From assembly GCA_963969395.1 (NCBI GenBank), contig OZ017796.1, forward strand, positions 47,420,243-47,484,242: 64,000 nt of DNA. The letters run 5' to 3'. Below the pieces are notes generated by a model that saw nothing but the letters and a program-made list of their open reading frames with translations, was not told where the DNA came from and did not search any database. Of this stretch, positions 56,992 through 64,000 are shown piece after piece (the stretch's first letter is position 1; every line of letters begins with the position of its first letter). The translations under genes were made by a program, and so were the position numbers. The DNA is from Pseudoscleropodium purum. Its lineage: Eukaryota; Streptophyta; Bryopsida; Hypnales; Brachytheciaceae.

Positions 56992-57602
56992 CATTATAGG
57001 AGTATGAAAGACAAGATTGACAGATTGTGTTCAAATGTTGTTGATTTTAAAATGATTTAGTATCATATCATTTATAAGAATATTATAATAGTATTATGTT
57101 ATAATATTCCTAAAACAATTGCAACAAATATTAAAATACATGCTAAGTTAGGTTTGTTAGCCTACCAATTGTTCATTAATAGACATAATTGGGTAGCCCT
57201 CTTAAATGAAACACTCAATATCTAATATCTTACAATCCAAATGGTGGATTTGTTTAAAATTTTTTCCACATCTTTTCCAACTAATTTACTACAAGATCCT
57301 ACGGTTACATATGCCCAAAAGTATTTTTCTTCCAAGACTTGGTATTTGCACTACTACTGGCAGTTTTGAAGTGTTTTTAGTGAAAAGAACTTTAGGGGTT
57401 AAACATCTATACCATGAGATTTTGAAAAAAGAACAATTTGCTTCATTGGGGATAACTATAAGTCCATGCTCTTTTTCGATAACCAAAACACACTTGCAAG
57501 GACTTGGACATTTAGCGGTTTACTAAGTGATTAGACGTCAATTAATTCAATTTAGTAGTAGAATTTTTATTCAACTACCTTCTTACAATTGCTTTATACA
57601 CA
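55203..57602. other. AT-rich spacer inside element B
   Basis: No gene recognised. It contains a (TA)n microsatellite at about 56,944-56,992 and copy 3 of the dispersed repeat at about 57,294-57,430. A 106-codon frame at 57,206 overlaps that repeat and is considered spurious. Confidence 0.5.
57294..57430 (+). repeat. Dispersed non-coding repeat of elements A and B, copy 3
   Basis: GATCCTACGGTTACAT, GGCAGTTTTGAAGTGTTTTT and ACTTTAGGGGTTAAAC recur in the order seen in element A, ending about 170 bp before the kinase ATG. Confidence 0.55.
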
Positions 57603-58970
57603 ATGCAATCGGAAACAACATTGTCTTTAGACAATAAGTACATCAGATATCAAGAGGAGTGCGTGTCTAAATTCAAGGTAGACATGACACAGATGTTGTA
57701 GGATGCATTGAATGTGGCGAAGTGGCATGACGAAATGCATAAAACGTACTTCACCAAATGTTTGGAGAACAAGGTTCATGACGCTTTGTGGAATTCCAAA
57801 GTCATTTTGGTTAAATATGGCAAGGAATATCGACCCAATGACGCCCAGTTTGAAGAAGTGATTCTGAAAGCGGACTTATTTAGGGGGCGATGTGCTTCAT
57901 TCGCCAAAACGCACAATCGAGTTGGTTCAATTGGTTGGTGGAAAAACAATGATGGAGTTGTTGAAGCGGAAAGGACCAAACGGCACCTCATAGCACTTTC
58001 AGATACAATACGCGTGATTGCTGTTGATGATAGAACGATGAGAAGTGGATATGCAATGATTCGAAAAGTCCGTATTGAAGGATGTCCAGGAATACTTCCT
58101 TATTGGGAGTTTGTGGCAAAGAAATTCATTCACCACCAAACTCAACCCGATCTTGCAAAGTTAGAACATCAAAACAAATCAATGGATGTTCGAATTCCAC
58201 ACGCAGGTGTGATACGGTTTGCTGCGGTGTACGGAACGACGTGTGAAGGTTATGCGTATTGGTGGAATGGTGGAACTCTTCGACAAATGTTGAATATGGA
58301 TAAGGACTATCCAGACAACATTCAAATCCGTTTGATGTATACGAATCCAACTGAAGAGGAGGTTGTAAAAGCTCACCATTTAGGACGATATCGGAAGAAG
58401 CGTACGGAGTTGACATGGGCGTTTATGCATATAATGTATGTAATGCATCTTGCTGGACATTTGCACAATGATCTTTCTCCGGACAACATCTTGTTGCATT
58501 TTCCAAAAGATGAGTCACGTGTGTACATTGGAGTTTGCGATTGGGGCATGACCACTTTAGCTTCTGAGCCAATGAAGTCTTTGTACACATTCACATCAGC
58601 AAATGAGATGAAACAGACTTTGTAGAGGAGATGGTGGGTGGATCCACGTATTGCATATTTGCATAAAGCAGGTGCAGATGTGGAAGTCATTCCGATGTAT
58701 TCACGTAAGTCGGAAGAGTATGCCATTCGAAAAATTGCTCGGCGGATGAATGGAAACAACATGTCAGAGGTGTATTTCAACATGCTACTTAAAACACCTA
58801 GTGTGACACAATTTGCCTTTCATGACTTTGCAAAAGTGTTTTATACTTACTTGAAGCGCATTTCTTCGAAGACTGACAATGAAAATACTAGTTTGGCCCA
58901 TGTGATTACGCGATTTTCTAATACATATCGTTGGCCGATGCCAGATGAACATTTCCGCCATTTATATTAG
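57603..58970 (+). pseudogene. Kinase-like cargo gene of element B, two in-frame TAG
   Basis: The frame begins MQSETTLSLDNKYIRYQEEC at 57,603. It is open to 58,970 except for TAG at 57,699-57,701 and 58,623-58,625, giving about 455 codons. YAYWWNGGTLRQML (hinge-like), GHLHNDLSPDNILLHF (catalytic loop) and IGVCDWGM (metal-binding DFG equivalent) match the element A kinase motifs. A clear glycine loop is not visible: the region that should hold it reads SGYAMIRKV, so nucleotide binding may be altered. Downstream, RRWWVDPRI replaces the usual APE motif. Trp-Pro-Met-Pro-(D/E) near the C-terminus also resembles element A (YGWLMPECC). The second TAG lies at the position equivalent to the TAG in element A. 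Role unknown. Confidence 0.8.
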
Positions 58971-59304
58971 ATTCGTAGTGCAGAAGTAGTAGTTGAATAG
59001 GTTATATAGGCATTAAAAATTAGTTTAGAAATATAGAGTTGAAATGAAAAAAATTATATGTGCAATTAGCCAAATATACACAATGTATAGTATTCTACAT
59101 TAAATTGAATACATTTTGCCCATATTGATTATGTTTGTATTTGTGTTGATCTCGATTTTTTAAATAGTATATATATATATTTGAAGTCACAAACTTTTTT
59201 AGTTTGCCTTCTGAAAATGAATTGGAATTTTTTCATAGTTTCAAGACTATCATGGACTCATGGTCAAACTTTATAATCTTTTAAATTGTTTAAAGATTAA
59301 GGGA
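58971..59304. other. 3' flank of the element B kinase
   Basis: AT-rich, non-coding, up to the start of the GC-rich right terminus. Confidence 0.45.
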
Positions 59305-59495
59305 GTGACCGCGGGACAGTTTGGGTAGGGCAGTCGGGGGAAATAGGGCCATCAAAGTGGATGGGGCGGACGGGCGGGGCGGACGAGGTGACAGGCGGAC
59401 GGGGCGGTCCCGGCGGACGCTGCGTTCGCGGGGACTGCGAATGTCAGCGGACGCTGCGGACACATCGTCCGCGTCCGGACGTCGTGTCAACCCTG
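59305..59495 (+). repeat. Right terminal region of element B
   Basis: GACCGCGGGACAGTT through GAATGTCAGCGGACGCTGCG to GTCAACCCTG matches the right half of MITE B copy 2. It contains GGGGCGGACGGGCGGGGCGG arrays like those at the left end and transposase promoter. Confidence 0.85.
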
Positions 59496-59838
59496 TACAA
59501 TTGAAACAACATTGACCTTAGCCTTCTAATTCCCCGAATGAAATTTGTGTACTCCAACACATTCAGACTTCAACATCTCACCTTTTTTTTGGAAGAGTCA
59601 CGGTTCTTGTCCTCTGGCGCTGTCGTCTTTGCCCTTGTCTCTCTTTTCCGTGCCTTCAACAAACACATACAAATTTTTTGTTAGAATTGAAAACAATTAG
59701 AAGGTGAGGGGACACGAATGAGCTTGAACCTTGTGGTCCACAAGTCCCCTCACCTTCCTCTATAAGCGCATTGTCACTGAGATCTGAATTCTGTGTCAAA
59801 TCATGCCCTTGAACTGCATTGTTCTACACATGTGAAGC

Positions 59839-62800
59839 ATTCTATGCATGGAACTCCTTCACATCTGTAGCGACATACAGAGCTTTCAAAAGTGGCTACA
59901 ATGTGGACTTCAAGTAATTGTTGTCATCAGCTAGTTTTGCCAAATCAGCAACATAGAACGCACTGGTGATGACGACATTGGCTTGCGGATTGCATGACAC
60001 TCTTGATGCATTGTTGTCAACGACCATAGTGTTTGAGGGGCTAAATTGAGGCCATTCACTATAAACTTTTGACAAAGGCTTCCCCCAAGCTATTGGTTTG
60101 CCGCCCTCAAACTGTACAGCCTCACATTTCTTTCCACCCCACACAAAGAGAGGACTGAAGTCACAATGTCCTTACCTTTCTATCATTGTGGGCACAATGT
60201 CTTCCATGTAAGACTGACTCTTACTGCCCCAAAATCCCACTGTGAAATTAAAGAAGCACCGTGCCAAAAAGGGTTGCAACCATGGTCTTAAAAATATCCT
60301 CCTGCTCTTCGTTCTCAACGTGGGCCTAATTCTAGAGTTTGGATTCTTCTCCTCAGCCAAACTACAATCCAGCAAGATCCCATGAATGTTGAAAATTAGC
60401 AATTTAGCTTTTGCATTTTCGATGGGTACAATGCGTAAATTCGAAGCAACTCTCACTTGATCTGACCCAGAATCAAGGAGTGCTGCCTCTGCATTTACCT
60501 CAGTGGATGCTTTCGTTAGCTTCTTCTGCTTCTTTGGAGAAGATTTCGTTGGAGCACCACTTGCTTCCACTGCCTTCTCTGAGTTGTCCACCATGTTTTT
60601 CCCAGCTTGGACCACATCCACTGCTTTTGTTGCCTTCTTCTGCTTAGGAGGGGAAGACTTGGTTGGAGCAGCAATTGGTTCCACAAGTTCTTTGGGGTCC
60701 TCCACTTTGTTCTCTCCATCCTCTTCAAGATCCATGATATTACTTGCATCACCGCCAGTAATATGCGTGTCGGAGTCCACTTTGCTAGTGTCCACATTCA
60801 CAAACTCCCGATCCTGCACTTCCGATGGAGAACATTGGCCAATTCCGTCCACAGGGATGTCGCTCGTGTCGGCCAAGAAATCATTGCCTTGTACAACCTT
60901 TGGAATTCCCTGTGTGCATTTCGAAATAGTCTCATCCACATTGCACATCGGAATGCTAGTCTTCATATGCGGATTCAATGTTGTTTTCGGCTTTGGACTC
61001 ATAGTTTGACATCTTGGGGTCGGGGATGATCTCTCTTTCTCTCCGGCGCAGGGTGCTTGTTTCTTGCCTTCTTCTCCAGAGGGTGACTGCACTTCCAAGT
61101 GTAGCAGTTCTTCAGCCGCACTAGTCGTCTGCGATGGGGCGGGAGGAGGAAGTGACTCAGAGCTGGGCACTTTTTTTCGACAAGGATCGATCATTAAGTC
61201 GGCTCTGTCTCCCTCTTGAAGCAAAATGGACGTCTAAATCTCCACATGAGACTTAGATGCTGAGGGCCTTCCATGGGAAGTGTCCTTCATTTTCCCCATG
61301 AAAGTGCTGAACATTGACTTCAGCTCTTCTACTGCGTTGTTCGTAGCTGCTGTACTCACAAGAACTTTCGAGAACTCGCCCTTCAAGTCTGTCTGAGACT
61401 TCTCTATAGCACATATTCTTGCTGAATCTCCTGCAGTGAGACCCTAAAATTCTCAACCGCCATTCAAAGAAGGGAAACTTTAGAGTTAGTCAATTATCAA
61501 GTTTCTACCAATGGGGTCACTGATCAATGACTTGCCTACTGCTGAATGACTACGTTTTGACTTGTCCACCTACATACAACAGAAAATGCGACTGGGTCAT
61601 GACTACGCTACAACCACTGTAGAGATGACGCCACTCATTGTTTAGCAACATGAAAACATAAAATGTGAGAGAAGTTCAAAGGGCCTCACTGATACGCGTC
61701 CAACATGGCCTGTAGATAACTGCATTCCATCTGCAATGTCCATTAGTCTTGAGCTGGTAGGCCTTCCCTCCTTCTGCATCCAACATGGTAATAGCATTCA
61801 AACGTGACATATTCATTTGCACATATTCTTTACAAGTGAAAGCACAGAACAAGCAAGAACAAAGGTAATACTATCTTCCGAACGTGGAAAATGGAGAACC
61901 CTAATCTCACCAACTCTGCCTCCTTTCCGGCTTTCCCTTTTCGGCCTACAGCGGAGAAATTCTTCACTTGCCTCCTTGCATGGGCCATTGTCGCCGCTTT
62001 CTTCTGTTGCGTCTCTATACTCCAATAATCCTGTAGCCTACTCCACTGATCTGGATTCACGTGAGATGGGCATTCATCTTCTGCGCTGCTTAGGAAATGA
62101 GCCTTCAACCTAGAGCGCTCTGTCTTCAAGTACCTCTTGATGGCATTCCTGAAGCCTAGCAAGCTCAACTTGTTGCCTAAGTACTCGAAGTCATTGTCCA
62201 GGGTATTCCTTAACTTTTGCACGCTCTCATGCTTTTGTTTTTCCCAATCTATGATACTCATGTCAAGAATACGTGGCACATATGTCCTCACTGAGCTGTT
62301 CCAAGCATTTTTCCCCACACAACCAGTATCAATTTCTCCGTCATTAGTGACTGTGATGCTGTGGGATTTTTTGCCAACCCTACTCCGCTCCCTCCTTCCC
62401 TCGTCATAGATGCTGCGTTTTAGACGTCGCGATGCCCTCCCCACGCTATCTGCAGACATTTCGCCTGCATTGCTAAAGTCTTGTCCTAGAGAATTTCCCA
62501 CCCACCTGTCCGGATAGGGAGCTGAGGAAGGTTGTGGCCCAGCACCCCACTGCGGTGGCTGCATCCATTTGCCGTTAGGCACCCATTGCCAATTCCTAGC
62601 ATATGGAAGCCCTGCTTGTGATGGTACTTCTAAGGCGCGTTGTGCAATTGGAGACCACGGTCGGTGAATTTGTATAGGGGACCGCATTTGCACGTCGACT
62701 CTCTTGTGCTTCTGCCTTTTGTCGATGAGGTTCTCCTCAGCGTCCAAGTCATCATCCTCTGAGTCAAACACTTGCATCGTACTAGCTTTACCTGCATCCA

Positions 62801-62894
62801 CGTCCAATAATATTTTCATCAGCAACCCTAAACCGCTCAAGTCCTTCCCTGTGTGGCATTGCTCTTCCATCTTGCAAGTAAAGAAGAAGTACAA
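59839..62894 (-). pseudogene. Transposase_24-like / FCP1-NIF phosphatase-like fusion gene, decayed
   Basis: Four minus-strand exons join in phase: about 62,870-61,911, 61,773-61,690, 61,569-61,509 and 61,430 onward to about 59,839. Exon 1 ends with HVNPDQWSRLQDYWSIETQQ and AHARRQVKNFSAVGRKG, the Trp-x-x-L-x-x-YW signature of plant Transposase_24 (Ptta/En/Spm-like) proteins. The last exon has a helical stretch (AIEKSQTDLKGEFSKVLVST), a Lys/Ser-rich linker with a repeated APTKSSP(P/K)KQKK motif, then an NIF/FCP1-like HAD domain: AKLLIFNIHGILLD, LRPWLQPFLARCFFNFTVGF, GKPLSKVYSEWPQFSPSNTM. The expected DxD nucleophile site reads N-I-H, so it would be inactive. In-frame TAG (61,234; 59,896; 59,842) and TAA (60,172) show decay, unless the first two are reassigned by splicing. 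Exons further upstream are described separately. Confidence 0.6.
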
Positions 62895-63106
62895 TTGTGA
62901 GTCAAATCTGCTTTTCTATCCAAGAGTTTTACTTGAACTACAACGTGTATACAGTGAAGTAAAAACCGCCATCTTTTCTAACAAAACAAATCACACTATA
63001 GCCGTCACAGAATGCAACTTCTATACGTACCATTCTCCACTACGATGACGTTTACAAACCCTACTCAGCGTACGAGGAGGCCCATACCGCGAGAAGGGCA
63101 AATTAC

Positions 63107-63267
63107 CTGTAGGCGGGACCTCCGAGGTCGCCTTGCTCTGAACATGTGCACACACAATTGCTAGAGTCATCATACCTGCGGCAATACCTTCGTCGTTTGT
63201 TTTGGTTTCGTCGGAAGAGGAAGCCGCATCTACACTCATTTTGCCCCTCCTTTGCACGCGCTTGCTC
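63107..63267 (-). CDS. Probable upstream exon of the minus-strand gene
   Basis: After an acceptor ending CGACGCAG at 63,268, the segment reads SKRVQRRGKMSVDAASSSDE and ends at CAG|GTAATT (63,107/63,106). It joins in phase to the exon at 63,985-63,864, whose last two bases complete a Met codon. Its junction to the exon at 62.87 kb is out of phase with the simplest acceptor, so an exon or an alternative site is missing from this model. The basic RVQRRGK stretch may be a nuclear signal. Confidence 0.4.
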
Positions 63268-63863
63268 CTGCGTCGTGCGTTTCCCCTCACTGGCAACGCC
63301 GGATGACTTCGTCTGGGCAATCCAAAGTTTTCTCTTGCAATGTGACCCCTTCCCGCATTGGTTGCCTCAAGCAATACTTCTTTCTGGGGATTCAAATCCT
63401 TTGTCCTACACACATGAATTCACAGCTTACTACAGTCCAATACGTCGCTACGAGGTAGGTCAAACAAAATATAAGAGTGCATGCTACCGTGAATGTCGAC
63501 AAACTCTCTACTCCAAAGTCCGTGCCTCAGAATGGGTTTAGGGTTTCGCTAGCCTTTGCAGCCTCCGTACGCCGCCATACAGCCGCCACACGTGTGCAAC
63601 GTGGCGGTTTTCTAGTACTCCTCAACTTATTCAACTAGTTTATGCCCACTAAACTAATGTATGACTCTACAATGACTCGAGCACTACTAGAAAAACAAAC
63701 GTAGTCATACATGAGTAGTACGCTGCAACTGGAAGTCTACTATACAATGACAGGACTCGGCTTCCGAGACCAATTAATGTAGCAATTGAGTAAGAAACAA
63801 GAAAAGCGGACAGAAATTGCACAAGAATTCCAGTGCATGAAGAACAAAAGGCTGAGGACTTAC
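63268..63863 (-). other. Probable intron between the first two exons
   Basis: Bounded by GTAAGT at 63,863 and GCAG at 63,268 on the minus strand. The plus-strand frame of 131 codons here (63,146-63,541) has no motif and is taken as chance. Confidence 0.35.
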
Positions 63864-63985
63864 ATTCTTTGGATGGCCACTTCCATAGGCTTCAGTTTTT
63901 GCCGTAAGAGCTGCACACGCTTGTCTCGTTCTAATTCGTAGGCAGACTTTCCCTCGTCTCCTGTTGCCGTCTTCTCTTCCTCCAT
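63864..63985 (-). CDS. Probable first exon of the minus-strand gene
   Basis: The segment starts at ATG 63,985 with MEEEKTATGDEGKSAYELER and ends at a canonical donor AT|GTAAGT (63,864/63,863). It encodes an acidic start followed by a charged helix (YELERDKRVQLLRQKLKPME). Such helices often begin plant Transposase_24-type or nuclear proteins. The gene may extend beyond the window. Confidence 0.4.
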
Positions 63986-64000
63986 CTACTTTTGAATTAG

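Larger units (their letters stand above)
50665..59495. mobile_element. Candidate hAT element B (8.8 kb) with transposase and kinase cargo
   Basis: The left terminus is CAGGGTTGATGAATCTC and the right terminus is GTGTCAACCCTG. Both ends match the two halves of the family-B MITEs at 17,482 and 19,450, so they belong to one family. Between them lie a tailed hAT transposase (minus strand), a GC-rich motif array, a telomere-like tract, an AT-rich spacer and a kinase-like gene (plus strand). The 8-bp flanks (AGTAGCCA and TACAATTG) do not match. Either the two ends come from different copies, or a later rearrangement removed one flank. Confidence 0.6.

Noticed and set aside
60503..61029. Plus-strand frames of 140-168 codons rich in Ser, Phe and Leu
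   Set aside because: They are antisense to the Ser/Lys-rich linker of the NIF-like gene, which has splice-consistent coding sense on the other strand.

Overview
This is plant nuclear DNA: spliced genes with GT-AG introns, TTTAGGG-type telomere-like repeats, long AT-rich spacers and a heavy load of plant-type transposons. The mix (few host genes, an intronless fungal-looking FucP transporter, old hAT, Harbinger and Ty3/gypsy elements) would suit a bryophyte or another non-seed plant, but the sequence does not settle the lineage. No tRNA, rRNA or CRISPR signal was seen.

Layout. 1-2.7 kb: a four-exon gene for a small basic, probably nuclear protein of unknown role. 6.2-8.9 kb: an L-fucose-permease-type (FucP/FHS) sugar transporter, with two tandem-repeat blocks in its probable leader intron. 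9-13 kb: AT-rich spacer with a worn duplication. 13.1-15.2 kb: a dead PIF/Harbinger transposon whose Myb-like ORF is split by a 253-bp hAT MITE. 17-20.5 kb: two more hAT MITEs with perfect 8-bp target duplications, plus tandem and inverted AT-rich repeats. 21-29 kb: a truncated, decayed Ty3/gypsy-like retroelement on the minus strand; its LTR-like upstream part carries about 25 dispersed GACAATTTGTC-type palindromes. 30-32 kb: a decayed gene resembling a 2-oxoglutarate/Fe(II) dioxygenase.

The main discovery is 33,031-49,003: a 15,973-bp giant hAT element (element A), bounded by CAGGGTTGTCAAA-type inverted termini and an exact 8-bp duplication CTTCTGAT. It carries a hAT transposase frame with a very long acidic tail, a 736-aa coiled-coil/RING protein, a shorter paralogue lacking the RING, and a divergent protein-kinase-like gene. 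Five arrays of the motif GGCGGGGACGTACTT lie at both termini and immediately upstream of the TATA boxes of the genes, so one motif may serve both as transposase-binding subterminal repeat and as shared promoter. A 253-bp MITE sits in the right-hand CTTCTGAT copy, so the same octamer was hit twice.

A second, related element (B, 50,665-59,495) has the same plan: a tailed hAT transposase plus a related kinase-like gene, with CGGACGGGGCGG-type arrays at its ends and upstream of the transposase. The MITEs at 17.5 and 19.5 kb look like internal-deletion derivatives of B. A kinase therefore appears to be recurrent hAT cargo. Most genes in A and B are broken now; in-frame TAG codons dominate the lesions, as expected from deamination of methylated CAG (CHG) sites.

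59.8-64 kb holds a decayed multi-exon minus-strand gene that joins a plant Transposase_24-like region to an FCP1/NIF phosphatase-like domain lacking its catalytic aspartates.
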